This document shows, piece by piece, positions 7,729 through 16,800 of a stretch of DNA of 64,000 nt (position 1 is the stretch's first letter; every line of letters starts with the position of its first letter). The position numbers and the translations under genes were made by a program. A model generated the notes under the pieces. The model had not been told where the DNA came from, ran no database searches, and saw only the letters and a program-made list of their open reading frames with translations. The stretch covers positions 186,001-250,000 of the forward strand of contig DIBU01000006.1 in assembly GCA_002416125.1 (NCBI GenBank). The letters are read 5' to 3'. Source of the DNA: Halieaceae bacterium UBA5044. GTDB taxonomy: Bacteria > Pseudomonadota > Gammaproteobacteria > Pseudomonadales > Halieaceae.

Positions 7729-8840
7729 GACGCCCTCTCCCGCAACCGTTGGCGCAGGGGCACGATCACCCGCTCGTGGCGCCAGCCGGACCAGCTCGGT
7801 GGCTCTTCCAGCGCCTCGCCCCGGTGCTGCCGCAGCAGGAGTTCGTAGTCACGGGCGGCAAGCAATGCCTCGGGCACGGTGCCGAGTTCGGCAGCGATCT
7901 CCCTGGACCACTGCTTCAACGCCTGCAGGGACTTGCGCCCGACGGGATCCAGCGGCTGTGGCAGACGCTGCGGCAGCGCGTCCTCCGGGAGTTCACGCTG
8001 CGCAGCCAGCAGCTGCAGCAGCGCCGCACCATCACGGCGTAGCGAACCCGGGCTCAGTAGACCGAGTTTTTCCAGCGATGTATGTGACTGCGGGTCTTTT
8101 TCCGCGAGCCCGAGGCAGGTAGCGTCGTCAATAATCCAGCCACGCGGCTTGTCCCGCTGGCGGGCTGTCGCCTCGCGCCAGGCGCACAGTGCGTACAGGC
8201 GCCCTGTCGCGCGGCGGTCCAGCTTCCAGGCCGACTTGATCCTGGATACGCCGTGGTCGCCGGGCGCGCGAAAGGCCGCGAGTGCATCGGCCCCGTCCGC
8301 AAGCACCCACGCCAGCTTGCCCTGCGTCTCACAGTCAGCCGCCAGCCGATGCCACAGGGGCAACAGATGGGCCACATCCTGCGCTGCGTACTCACACTGT
8401 GCAGCAGTGAGCGGACGCTGCAGCCAGTCTGAGCGGGTCTCTTCCTTGGGCACATCAACGCCCTCACAGGCCAACACCAGAGCGCGGTAGCCCATACCAA
8501 AGCCCAGATTCAGCAATCCTGCGGCGCGCTGGGTGTCGAACAGCGGCTCGGGCAGCACACCCAACCAGCGATCGAACACTTCGAGGTCTTCGCTTGGGGA
8601 GTGAAGCACCTTGACCGTCTCCGGCGCTTGCAGCAGCGCCCTCAGTGCTTGCAGATCACTCACCTGCAGGGGATCCACCAGCCAGGCCTCCTCGCCAAAG
8701 CACAGCTGCACCAGCGCCACCTGCGGGTAGAAGGTGCTGCGACGCATGAATTCAGTATCAACCGCAACCGCGGGTGCCCCCCTGAAGCGCTCCAACAAAG
8801 CTCGTAGCGCATCGTCAGATTCAATCAACTGCCAGCGCAT
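7725..8840 (-). CDS. rnd: Ribonuclease D
   Basis: A 371-residue 3'-5' exoribonuclease of the DEDD superfamily, acting in tRNA 3' maturation. Exo motif I is AVAVDTEFMR (about residue 25), motif II lies at VLHSPSEDLEVF (about 79), and motif III is CEYAAQDVAHLLPLW (about 149), which supply the metal-binding acidic residues. Helical HRDC-like regions follow (about 210-290 and onward), and the length is that of E. coli RNase D. The ATG directly abuts the recR stop, and the stop overlaps ycgL, so translation of all three is likely linked. Confidence 0.93.
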   Translation of the reverse strand: MRWQLIESDDALRALLERFRGAPAVAVDTEFMRRSTFYPQVALVQLCFGEEAWLVDPLQVSDLQALRALLQAPETVKVLHSPSEDLEVFDRWLGVLPEPLFDTQRAAGLLNLGFGMGYRALVLACEGVDVPKEETRSDWLQRPLTAAQCEYAAQDVAHLLPLWHRLAADCETQGKLAWVLADGADALAAFRAPGDHGVSRIKSAWKLDRRATGRLYALCAWREATARQRDKPRGWIIDDATCLGLAEKDPQSHTSLEKLGLLSPGSLRRDGAALLQLLAAQRELPEDALPQRLPQPLDPVGRKSLQALKQWSREIAAELGTVPEALLAARDYELLLRQHRGEALEEPPSWSGWRHERVIVPLRQRLRERAS

Positions 8841-9449
8841 TCAGCCGTCTCCACTCATCTGGCGTCGGCCACTGAACGCGTGTGCCAGCGTATTGCCATC
8901 GACATATTCCAGTTCGCCACCCAGCGGCACGCCGTGGGCAATGCGTGAAACCCGAATGCCCCTGGGCAGCAGCATATCCGACAGATAGTAGGCGGTTGCC
9001 TCACCCTCCACCGTCGGGTTGGTGGCCAGAATGACTTCGGTGATGCCCTCATCAATCACCCGCTGCTGGAACCTGTCGAGACCAATCTCGGCAGGGCCTA
9101 TGCCGTCGATGGGCGACAGGTGCCCCATCAATACGAAATACAGGCCGCGGTAACTGCCGCTCTGCTCGACAGCGAGCACGTCTGCCGGGGTTTCCAGCAC
9201 GCATATGGTCTGTCGGTCGCGGCGTTGATCACTGCAGATTTCGCAGACATCGTGTTCACTGAAGTTCCTGCACAGGGAGCAGTGATCAATGCGGTCCATC
9301 GCGACACGCAGTGCCTCGGCCAGTGCCAGTGCGCCGGCGCGGTCGCGCTCAAGCAGGTGCATCGACATGCGCTGGGCGGACTTCGGGCCAACGCCGGGCA
9401 GGCAGCGCAGGGCATCGATCAACTGTGCCAGAACGGGGCTGAACTTCAT
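8841..9449 (-). CDS. recR: Recombination mediator RecR
   Basis: The start [28 protein letters not shown] gives 202 residues, the normal RecR length; a longer upstream frame overlaps ybaB and is rejected. It shows the helix-hairpin-helix DNA-binding region, a C4 zinc finger (CSLC and CEIC about 57-72) and a Toprim domain starting at [16 protein letters not shown]. RecR loads RecA at gapped DNA with RecF and RecO. Gene order dnaX-ybaB-recR is the standard gammaproteobacterial one; recR follows ybaB by seven bases. Confidence 0.96.
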   Translation of the reverse strand: MKFSPVLAQLIDALRCLPGVGPKSAQRMSMHLLERDRAGALALAEALRVAMDRIDHCSLCRNFSEHDVCEICSDQRRDRQTICVLETPADVLAVEQSGSYRGLYFVLMGHLSPIDGIGPAEIGLDRFQQRVIDEGITEVILATNPTVEGEATAYYLSDMLLPRGIRVSRIAHGVPLGGELEYVDGNTLAHAFSGRRQMSGDG

Positions 9450-9456
9450 GGCGAGG

Positions 9457-9777
9457 TCAAAACGGCAACTTGAAACCGGGGGGCAGGTTGAGCCCGGCGG
9501 CCAGACCCGCCATGGACTCCCGGTTCTGCTCTTCCACCCGGCGCACGGCATCGTTGACCGCCGCTGCGAGCAGGTCCTCCAATACCTCGCGCGACTCGCT
9601 GAGGACGCTGTCGTCTATGCGCACGCGCTTGACATCGTGGCGACCATTCATCGTCACCCGCACCAGGCCCGCGGCCGCCTCGCCGATCACCTCTTTCTGT
9701 GCCAGTTCTTCCTGTGCCTTTTGCATGTCGGCCTGCATTTTCTGCGCCTGTTGCATCAGGTCGGTAATGCCTTTCAT
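9457..9777 (-). CDS. ybaB: YbaB/EbfC nucleoid-associated protein
   Basis: A 106-residue protein with the family pattern: [24 protein letters not shown] at the start (helix used for dimerisation and DNA contact), [19 protein letters not shown] in the middle, and a Pro/Gly-rich end. EbfC binds DNA as a tweezer-like dimer and is encoded between dnaX and recR in most Gammaproteobacteria, as here (nine bases after dnaX, seven before recR). Confidence 0.94.
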   Translation of the reverse strand: MKGITDLMQQAQKMQADMQKAQEELAQKEVIGEAAAGLVRVTMNGRHDVKRVRIDDSVLSESREVLEDLLAAAVNDAVRRVEEQNRESMAGLAAGLNLPPGFKLPF

Positions 9778-9786
9778 GTCGTGTCC

Positions 9787-11523
9787 TCAGGGTTCCAGGG
9801 GCGTGATGGAGGTGCGATCCAGTTCGCCATCAAAACGCTGGATCAGCCGTTGCACACGCGCGTCAGACTCGATCGCCGCCTCAGCGGCGCGCTGCCTTTC
9901 CTGCTTGTGTCGCGCGATGCGCATCGCCGGCGTTTCCGTGGTGGGGCGCCCCGGCTCTATGGACACTGACACCGGTGTATCGAAGTAGTTCTGCAATGCC
10001 AGCCGGATGCGCTCTGCGTGTCCCGGGTTGAACAGTCCCATCTGGTTGTCGTCGAGTACAAAGCGAAAGTCGCTGCCCTGCTGCGCCTCGAGTGCGCAGT
10101 GTGAAGCGATGCTCAGGACCATGCCAGCAAGACCCAGTCGATCCAGCAGGTCCGGCCAGTCGGCACAGGCGGTAAGGGCCGGTGGACTGGCGCGGTCGAG
10201 CTGCAGCCGCGCGCCGGCGGCCTTGGGCGGTTCCCCAGCGGGCACCGATGCCACTGTCGGGGACTCAGCCGCCGCAGGAGGCTCAGCCGCTGCAGGCGAT
10301 TCGACACCTGCCACCGCAGCCTGCTCAGCAGCTGCGGCAGACTGCGGCGCGGCAGCGCTGCCGTGTTTGGCTGGCCCCGGGCCGGCCGTGCCGGATGCGC
10401 CGTCTGCGGATGGAACCAGGCTGCCATCATCGGGGAGAACCAGCGGGCGGAAGGCGAGCATCCGCAAAACCGTCATTTCAAACCCGCTGCGCGGATCAGC
10501 GGCATGCGGGAGATCGCGCTTGCCGTTCAGGGCCATCTGGTAGAACAGCTGTGCATCTTCCGCCGTCAGAGACAGGGCCAGACGCGCCACACGCTCACTG
10601 TCTCCGCGGCTGTTGTCGGCGTGGTCCGGGAGCATCTGTGCGACCGCAACACGGTGCAGGAGCGACAGCAATTCATCCAGGCCGGACTCAAAGTCCGGTG
10701 CATGCTCCGCCATATGCGCCACCGCCGCCAGCGCGGCGGCCGCATCTCCCGCCGCTACCGCCTCCAGCACTGCATAGACGAAGGTCATGTCCACGGTGCC
10801 CAACATGCTGCGCACGCCCGCCTCGGTGATCGCCCCCGCGCCGAAGGCAATCGCCTGGTCCGTGAGGCTCAAGGCATCGCGCATACTCCCGTCTGCCGAC
10901 CGTCCAAGCAGCCACAGTGCGGGCTCCTCGTAGCGAATCATCTCGGCGTCAAGCACCGCGCCCAAATGCGCCGCAATCTGCTCGGGAACCATGTTTTTCA
11001 GATTGAATTGCAGACAGCGTGAGAGCACGGTAGCCGGTAGTTTCTGCGGGTCTGTGGTGGCGAGCAGGAACTTGACGTGAGGCGGCGGTTCTTCGAGCGT
11101 CTTCAGCAAGGCGTTGAAACTGCTGTTGGACAGCATATGCACTTCGTCAATCAGGTAGACCTTGTAGCGCGAGCGCGTGGGGGCGTATTGCACGTTTTCC
11201 AGCAGGTCGCGCGTGTCTTCCACCTTGGTGCGTGAGGCCGCATCCACTTCCAGCAGATCGACACTGCGTCCCTCGGCAATTTCCAGGCAGGAGCTACAGG
11301 TCCCACAGGGTTCGGAGCTGACCCCTGCTTCGCAGTTGAGGCTTTTCGCAAGTATGCGTGCGATTGTGGTTTTGCCAACGCCGCGGGTGCCGGTGAACAG
11401 GTAGGCGTGGTGGAGCCTGTCGTGATCCAGCGCGTTGACCAGCGCCTGCAATACATGCTCCTGGCCCACCATTTCACTGAACCGACGGGGCCGCCACTTG
11501 CGTGCGAGTACCTGATACGACAT
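9787..11523 (-). CDS. dnaX: DNA polymerase III subunits tau/gamma
   Basis: Starting at MSYQVLARKWRPRRFSEMVG the protein is 578 residues. It has Walker A GTRGVGKTT (about 45), a Cys4 zinc module (C at NCEAG, then CGTCSSC), DEVHML Walker B and the SRC sensor LSRCLQFNL. The variable Ala/Pro-rich linker (about 370-450) is followed by a tau-like C-terminal domain. It is the clamp-loader ATPase that also couples the polymerases and helicase. I saw no clear A-AAA-AAG type slippery site, so a shorter gamma form by frameshifting is not supported. It lies directly downstream of the 4.5S RNA gene. Confidence 0.95.
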   Translation of the reverse strand: MSYQVLARKWRPRRFSEMVGQEHVLQALVNALDHDRLHHAYLFTGTRGVGKTTIARILAKSLNCEAGVSSEPCGTCSSCLEIAEGRSVDLLEVDAASRTKVEDTRDLLENVQYAPTRSRYKVYLIDEVHMLSNSSFNALLKTLEEPPPHVKFLLATTDPQKLPATVLSRCLQFNLKNMVPEQIAAHLGAVLDAEMIRYEEPALWLLGRSADGSMRDALSLTDQAIAFGAGAITEAGVRSMLGTVDMTFVYAVLEAVAAGDAAAALAAVAHMAEHAPDFESGLDELLSLLHRVAVAQMLPDHADNSRGDSERVARLALSLTAEDAQLFYQMALNGKRDLPHAADPRSGFEMTVLRMLAFRPLVLPDDGSLVPSADGASGTAGPGPAKHGSAAAPQSAAAAEQAAVAGVESPAAAEPPAAAESPTVASVPAGEPPKAAGARLQLDRASPPALTACADWPDLLDRLGLAGMVLSIASHCALEAQQGSDFRFVLDDNQMGLFNPGHAERIRLALQNYFDTPVSVSIEPGRPTTETPAMRIARHKQERQRAAEAAIESDARVQRLIQRFDGELDRTSITPLEP

Positions 11524-11597
11524 GTCAAACTGGCCTTGCCGAAAAGCGCAAAGGATACACCACCCCCGGGGACGGGGCACAGGCAATTCGGGAAAGA

Positions 11598-11707
11598 GGC
11601 AACCCGGGCAGCCACACCCCGGCACACGCATCAGTAACTACCGTTGCTCCCTTCCGGGCCTGGCGGGGTTCGCTACCTGGCGTTGCGAGGGGACCACCCG
11701 AGTCGCC
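11598..11707 (-). ncRNA. ffs: 4.5S RNA of the signal recognition particle
   Basis: The minus strand contains the SRP apical core, with GCCAGGCCCGGAAGGGAGCA around 11645-11666 (the conserved GG(U/A)AG-rich asymmetric loop and GGAA tetraloop), then GATGCGTGTGCCGGG. The two ends pair: GGCGACTCGGGT (11696-11707) with GCCCGGGTTGCC (11598-11609) over twelve base pairs including G-U pairs. I set the boundaries from this helix; real ends may differ by a few bases. The RNA binds Ffh and targets inner-membrane proteins to the translocon. Location immediately upstream of dnaX is the usual gammaproteobacterial one. Confidence 0.93.
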
Positions 11708-11821
11708 GGGCGGCATTCTCCCTGAATACCCCGCTGGCTGCAACCGGTCCGTCGCACGAGGCGCCGCACAGTGAGGCCACCGGGGAGATGCAGGTCCTGT
11801 GCGGTTGGCGCTTCCCATCAG

Positions 11822-11862
11822 ATGTTAAATCCTCTAACATTGCATGTTAAAGCTATTAACAT
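11822..11862 (+). promoter_or_regulatory. Two tandem dyad operators before the RND efflux operon
   Basis: Two copies of ATGTTA-N7-TAACAT stand at 11822-11840 and 11844-11862, offset by 22 bases, about two helical turns, so both would face the same side of the DNA. The second is extended to nine-base arms (GCATGTTAA and TTAACATGC, 11842-11864). The second dyad ends 12 bases before the adaptor ATG, so a bound protein would block transcription start or elongation. The obvious candidate ligand is the TetR protein encoded at the end of this operon; that link is inference. I could not place a clear -35/-10 pair. Confidence 0.72.
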
Positions 11863-11874
11863 GCAGGCGTTCAC

Positions 11875-12993
11875 ATGCCCCAGGCCCCTCGCTCCCGCTA
11901 CTCTGTCTTTGTATTCAGCAGCGCCGCTGCCCTTCTGGTGACCACGGTACTCACTGCAGGGATTACGCTGCGTGCAGGCTCGGCCGGGCGAGCTGAGCCT
12001 GCTCCCCTTCCGGTTACCGTGCTGCCGTTTGCCGAGGAGCAGAGTTACCGCGAGACGCTGCGACTCTCGGGCCTGGTCCAGGCCAAGGCCCGGGCGCAGC
12101 TCGCCTTCGAGATACCCGGCCTGCTGCTGGCGCTTGAGGCTGAGGAAGGCCTCGCGGTGACCGCCGGACAGGTGCTTGGACAGCTGGATACACGCCAGCT
12201 ACAGGCGCAAAGGGATGTGGCAGCGGCTGACCTGGCCAGTATCGACGCGGAACTGCAGCTGGCCCGCCTGCGCCTCGAGCGCAGTGCACGACTGCGGGAG
12301 AGCGGTGCGGTGTCAGCGCAGGAGTATGACGAAACACGCCTGACCGCAGAGGCGCTCGCCAGCCGCCGGTCCGCCCTGCTTGCGCGGCTGGAAAGCCTGG
12401 ACATCAACCTGGAAAAATCCGCCCTGCGCGCACCCTATGACGGCGTCGTCGCAGCGCGCCATCTGGACCCGGGCACCGTGCTGCAGGCTGGAGAGCCGGT
12501 TCTGCAGCTTGTCTCCGTTGACAGTCTGGAAGCCCGCATCGGCATCCCTGCGAGCCACCTTGATGAACTCGAGCCCGGACAAAGCTACCTCCTGAACCTG
12601 CGCAACGGCGACGTCAATGCCACGCTGCGGGCGCTGCGCCGTGACATCGACACCCGCACACACACAGCCCTGGCAGTGTTTGACCTGCCACCGACCGCGA
12701 CGGTGCTGGATGGTGAAACCGTCAGCCTGAGCCTGGAGCGCAGCGTGCGGGCGCGCGGCGGCTGGGTGCCCATCAGCGCACTGCTCGAGGGTGAACGGGG
12801 TGCCTGGACCGTGCTGCGGATCAGCCAGCGGCAGGACGGGGCCCAGGTGGCGCTGCGTGAAGCGGTGGAAGTGCTGTCCGTCGACGACAACAGAGCCTTT
12901 GTGCGGGGCAGCCTGCGGGACGGCCAGCCTGTGGTCGCAGACGGTGTACATCGCATCGCCGCAGGCACCGCCGTACAGGCGCTGGAGGGCTGA
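11875..12993 (+). CDS. RND efflux periplasmic adaptor (HlyD/MFP family)
   Basis: A 372-residue adaptor. Residues about 10-32 are a hydrophobic signal-anchor with no lipobox Cys, so it is probably held by a membrane helix rather than a lipid. A half-lipoyl motif (AKARAQLAFEIPG), a coiled-coil hairpin about 103-170 (Ala/Leu/Arg-rich), the second lipoyl half (APYDGVVAARHLDPG), then beta-barrel and membrane-proximal domains follow. It would bridge the pump to an outer-membrane channel. It is first in the operon, right behind the tandem dyads, and ends two bases before the pump gene. No outer-membrane factor is encoded here, so a TolC-like channel must come from elsewhere. Confidence 0.9.
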   Translation: MPQAPRSRYSVFVFSSAAALLVTTVLTAGITLRAGSAGRAEPAPLPVTVLPFAEEQSYRETLRLSGLVQAKARAQLAFEIPGLLLALEAEEGLAVTAGQVLGQLDTRQLQAQRDVAAADLASIDAELQLARLRLERSARLRESGAVSAQEYDETRLTAEALASRRSALLARLESLDINLEKSALRAPYDGVVAARHLDPGTVLQAGEPVLQLVSVDSLEARIGIPASHLDELEPGQSYLLNLRNGDVNATLRALRRDIDTRTHTALAVFDLPPTATVLDGETVSLSLERSVRARGGWVPISALLEGERGAWTVLRISQRQDGAQVALREAVEVLSVDDNRAFVRGSLRDGQPVVADGVHRIAAGTAVQALEG

Positions 12994-12995
12994 CC

Positions 12996-15900
12996 ATGCT
13001 GGCTCGCCTGCTCTACAACAACACCCGGTATTTTACCCTGCTGGTGCTGGTGATTCTGGCCGTAGGGATCGCCAGTTTGCGCTCCATTGCGCGGCAGGAA
13101 GACCCGACCATCACCAACTTTGTCGCCCACGTGACAACGTTTTACCCGGGGGCAGACCCCGCTCGCGTCGAGGCGATCATCACGCGGCCGTTGGAGGACG
13201 CCCTGCGCCAGATCGCGGAAATCGACGAGCTCAACTCAAGCTCGGCGACCGGGGTCTCCAGTCTCACCGTCTCCCTGGTGGAGAGCCTCTCCGATACCGA
13301 CATCGAGCGCAGCTGGTCGGAGATTCGGGATGCACTGGCAGATGCTGCAGCGCAGTTTCCGCCGGGTGCCAGCACCCCATTGTTCGATGACGACCGGCTG
13401 AAATCCTACACCATGCTGGTGGCGTTGCGGGCTGAAACCGCGAACACCGCGCCGCTCTCGTTGCTACACCGTATCGCACTGGATTTTGCCGACGCCGCAC
13501 GCAATTTTGATGGCACCGAGCGGGTCGATCTCTTCGGTGAGCCTCGCGAGGAGATTCGCGTTGCCATCGATGAAGTGGCGCTGGCGAGCACAGGCCTGAG
13601 CGCAGCGGACGTCGCTGCCGCCCTGCACGGCGCCGACCCGCGCGTCGCCGCCGGACGCAGCACCGGGCACGGTAACGATTTCCTCATTGAAATCGACGGC
13701 ACGTTTGACGGCACCGCGCAAATCCGCGACGTGCTGCTGCGGACCACGGCGGAGGGCGGCACGATCCGAGTCGGCGATATCGCGGAGGTGTATCGCGCAC
13801 AGGCCACCCCGCCGGATTCCCGGGTGCTGGTCAAAGGCGTCGAGGGCATTCTGATCGGCGTTGCCATGAAAGATGGCCTGCAAGTCGACCGCTGGGCCGC
13901 GGACTTCAGCACATTCCTTGAGGGTTACCGGGCGCTGGCGCCTCAGGGTGTCAGCATCGAAGTCAGCTACGACCAGAGCGTATATACCGAGGAGCGCCTG
14001 CGCAGTGTGGTGGGTAATCTGGCGCTCGGTGTTGTGCTGGTGCTGCTGGTACTGCTGTTCACCATGGGCTGGCGTGCCGCCGTGGTGGTCGCATGCATTC
14101 TGCCCCTGTGCACACTGTTTTCGATCACTGTGCTCTATCACTCGGGAATCGCGATCCACCAGATGTCCGTCACCGGCCTGGTCGTTGCGCTGGGCCTGCT
14201 GGTCGACGGCTCGATTGTGATGACCGATGAAATCCGCAAGCGTCTGGTCGACCACGGCGACAGCCCGCTCTCCTCCATCACCGGTGCCGTATCCCGCCTG
14301 CGCATTCCCCTGCTCTCCTCCACGGTGACCACGGTGCTCGCTTTCACCCCGATGGTCATCCTGCCCGGGCCCGCAGGAGACTTCATGGGTTCGATAGCCA
14401 TCGCCGTCGTGATTATGCTGACGGGTTCGCTGCTGCTGGCACTGATCGTCACCCCGGTGCTCGCTGCATGGCTGTTGCCCAGGGGACTGGCGCGCAGCGG
14501 ACATTGGTGGGAGATGGGCATTGACAGCGGCACGCCCGGTGCATTGCTGGTGCGCGCATTGGACTGGTCGCTGCAACATCCGGCCAGCTCGGTGGCCCTG
14601 GCGCTGGTCTTGCCGGTCACCGGCTTTCTGACCTTCCCCACGCTCACCGCACAGTTCTTCCCGGGCACCGACCGGGACCAGATGTACCTGCAGGTCAAGC
14701 TGCCCGACGGGCGATCCATTGACGACACCACCGCCCTGGTCCAGCGGCTCGACCAGGACCTGCGCCGGGAGCCGCTGGTGCGGCGGGTGGACTGGACCAT
14801 TGGCGAGAGCGCACCGCCGTTCTACTACAACATGTTCCGCACCCGCGAAGCGATGCCCAGCTGGGCGGAGGCACTGGTACTGACGACCGATGCCCGCGCG
14901 ACCGATGACCTCATCCGCCGACTGCAGCGCGCTGTTGATCGGGACTACCCGGAGGCCCGCATCATCGTCCGTGGCATCGACCAGGGACCGCCCGTGATGG
15001 CGCCGCTGGAAGTCGAGGTCTATGGCGATAATCTTGATGTGCTGCGCGAACTCGGCGAGGCGTTCCGGTTGCGCATGGAGCAACTCCGGGATGTCACCCA
15101 CACCAATACCAGCCTCGCTGCCGGGGCACCAAAGTGGGTATTCCACGGCGACACCATGCGCATGGAGATGGCGGGCGTCAGCCAGCGCGATGTCGCGACC
15201 GCCCTGGAAGCGGCACTGCAGGGCATCAGCGGCGGCGAAGTGCTCGAGGGAACAGAACGGCTGCCGGTCGTCGCCCGGCTGGACGAAGCGCGCTGGCATA
15301 GCCCCGGAGATGTCGGCAGCCTGCACCTGCCTTTGCGCGGCGGTGCCGGCGACAACGGCCTGCCCGGCGTGACCCTGCACAGCCTGGGGAGCTTCTCGCT
15401 GGAGCCTGCCCGCAGCCCCATCAGTCGCAAACAGGGTGAACGCACCAATACGGTACAGGCTTACCTGACCCGCGGCGTACTGCCCGAGGAGGCACTTGAG
15501 CAGCTGCGCACGGACCTGTTGGCCAACCCGATTGCCATGCCCGAAGGCTATCGCTATGGCTTTGGTGGCGACAGTGACGAACGCGCCGGTGTGGTCAATG
15601 AGATCATGGCACCGATGGGGATGATTGTCGCACTGCTGATCGCCACCATCGTCCTGACCTTCAATTCCTGGCGACTGTCCGCTGTCGCGGGGGTCGTCTG
15701 CGTCTGCTCCATCGGGCTCAGCCTGCTGTCGCTGGCGATTTTCCAGTATCCCTTCGGCATTCAGGCTCTGATCGGCGTTATTGGATCGATCGGGGTATCG
15801 ATCAACGCCGCGATTATCATTATGACGGCGCTGCAGGAAGACAGTGGCGCCATGAGCGGTGGCCGCTATGCCGTGCGACGCGTCGTCATGGATTCCAGTC

Positions 15901-16127
15901 GGCACATCACCTCGACCACAGTCACGACCTTCGGCGGCTTCCTGCCGCTGATCCTGGAGGGCAGCCAGTTCTGGCCGCCCTTCGCCATGTCCATCGCCGG
16001 GGGTGTTCTGCTGTCCACAGTGGTATCGTTCTTCCTGGTGCCACAATTGTTCGTGCTACTCAAACACGGCAAGGCTCACACAGAAGCGCAATCCACGCCC
16101 TCGACGCCGAAGGATGTGATCTCATGA
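12996..16127 (+). CDS. RND-superfamily efflux pump, inner-membrane subunit
   Basis: The 1043 residues match the AcrB/HAE length and layout: one N-terminal helix, a large periplasmic loop, helices 2-6 (about 337-480), the fused helix 7, a second loop, and helices 8-12 (about 870-1030). Helix 4 reads GLLVDGSIVMTDEI, so only the first of the two relay aspartates is present (D404, then G405). Helix 10 reads GVSINAAIIIM, with Asn at 937 where AcrB has Lys940. The export mechanism may therefore differ from AcrB. The substrate is not predictable. Translation is coupled to the tetR gene through an ATGA overlap. Confidence 0.92.
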   Translation: MLARLLYNNTRYFTLLVLVILAVGIASLRSIARQEDPTITNFVAHVTTFYPGADPARVEAIITRPLEDALRQIAEIDELNSSSATGVSSLTVSLVESLSDTDIERSWSEIRDALADAAAQFPPGASTPLFDDDRLKSYTMLVALRAETANTAPLSLLHRIALDFADAARNFDGTERVDLFGEPREEIRVAIDEVALASTGLSAADVAAALHGADPRVAAGRSTGHGNDFLIEIDGTFDGTAQIRDVLLRTTAEGGTIRVGDIAEVYRAQATPPDSRVLVKGVEGILIGVAMKDGLQVDRWAADFSTFLEGYRALAPQGVSIEVSYDQSVYTEERLRSVVGNLALGVVLVLLVLLFTMGWRAAVVVACILPLCTLFSITVLYHSGIAIHQMSVTGLVVALGLLVDGSIVMTDEIRKRLVDHGDSPLSSITGAVSRLRIPLLSSTVTTVLAFTPMVILPGPAGDFMGSIAIAVVIMLTGSLLLALIVTPVLAAWLLPRGLARSGHWWEMGIDSGTPGALLVRALDWSLQHPASSVALALVLPVTGFLTFPTLTAQFFPGTDRDQMYLQVKLPDGRSIDDTTALVQRLDQDLRREPLVRRVDWTIGESAPPFYYNMFRTREAMPSWAEALVLTTDARATDDLIRRLQRAVDRDYPEARIIVRGIDQGPPVMAPLEVEVYGDNLDVLRELGEAFRLRMEQLRDVTHTNTSLAAGAPKWVFHGDTMRMEMAGVSQRDVATALEAALQGISGGEVLEGTERLPVVARLDEARWHSPGDVGSLHLPLRGGAGDNGLPGVTLHSLGSFSLEPARSPISRKQGERTNTVQAYLTRGVLPEEALEQLRTDLLANPIAMPEGYRYGFGGDSDERAGVVNEIMAPMGMIVALLIATIVLTFNSWRLSAVAGVVCVCSIGLSLLSLAIFQYPFGIQALIGVIGSIGVSINAAIIIMTALQEDSGAMSGGRYAVRRVVMDSSRHITSTTVTTFGGFLPLILEGSQFWPPFAMSIAGGVLLSTVVSFFLVPQLFVLLKHGKAHTEAQSTPSTPKDVIS

Positions 16128-16741
16128 ACAGCCGGGCAACCGCCTATCACCATGGCGACCTGCGCAACGCCCTGATTCTCGCCGCCGCCGAGCTGATCGA
16201 GGAGCGGGGCAGCGCAGACTTCGCCATGGTGGATGCTGCGCGCCGTGCCGGCGTCAGCAGCGCGGCGCCCTATCGGCATTTCCGCGACAAGACAGCGCTG
16301 CTCGACGCCGTCATCGACTTCGCCTTCTTCGCCCTGGGCGAGCAGGTACAAACGGCAGTGCAGACGCAGCCTCCCGGCAGTGCCGAGGCCATCATCGCCA
16401 TCGGCAAAGCCTATATCCGCTTCATGCGCGAGCACCGCGCCTTCTACGGTCTGATGTGGGGAGACGCCGGGATACGCGCGCTACAGGAGCGGCCCAGTGA
16501 CGAACGCAGCGCCGCCGGGTTCTACGTGTTGATGTCGGCGGTGGAGGCCTGGTGCGCACAAAATCCTGTCGATGAACGCGATGTGCTGCAGCTGTCTATC
16601 AAACTGTGGTCGATGGCGCATGGGCTTGCAGGTATTGCCCTGTATGGTCACGTGGAGCGCTTCCTGCCCCAGGCAGACGTTTTCTCACTCCTGGAGAGCA
16701 GCACGCATACCTTTCTCGAAGGCTTGCGCAAGCGCTGCTGA
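16124..16741 (+). CDS. TetR-family repressor of the efflux operon
   Basis: A 205-residue regulator. The N-terminal helix-turn-helix reads YHHGDLRNALILAAAELIEE, then FAMVDAARRAGVSSAAPYRHFRDKTALLDAV. The C-terminal ligand domain (about 75-205) has the WHG-type pattern with many aromatic residues, including FMREHRAFYGLMWGD. It overlaps the pump gene by four bases, so it is made together with the pump, a layout that gives negative feedback. The tandem dyads upstream of the adaptor are its likely sites. The inducer is unknown. Confidence 0.88.
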   Translation: MNSRATAYHHGDLRNALILAAAELIEERGSADFAMVDAARRAGVSSAAPYRHFRDKTALLDAVIDFAFFALGEQVQTAVQTQPPGSAEAIIAIGKAYIRFMREHRAFYGLMWGDAGIRALQERPSDERSAAGFYVLMSAVEAWCAQNPVDERDVLQLSIKLWSMAHGLAGIALYGHVERFLPQADVFSLLESSTHTFLEGLRKRC

Positions 16742-16800
16742 CCGCGTGCCCGGAGATTCGGTATAGTGGCAGCGCCCACAGACAGCCGCAGAGAAAAACC

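Noticed and set aside
9787..11523. Programmed frameshift giving a short DnaX form
   Set aside because: No clear A-AAA-AAG type slippery stretch with a downstream hairpin found on the coding strand.
13464..16046. An 860-codon open frame antisense to the RND pump
   Set aside because: Lies wholly inside a certain gene; the product is His/Gln/Arg/Gly-rich with no domain, as expected from a GC-rich codon pattern read backwards.
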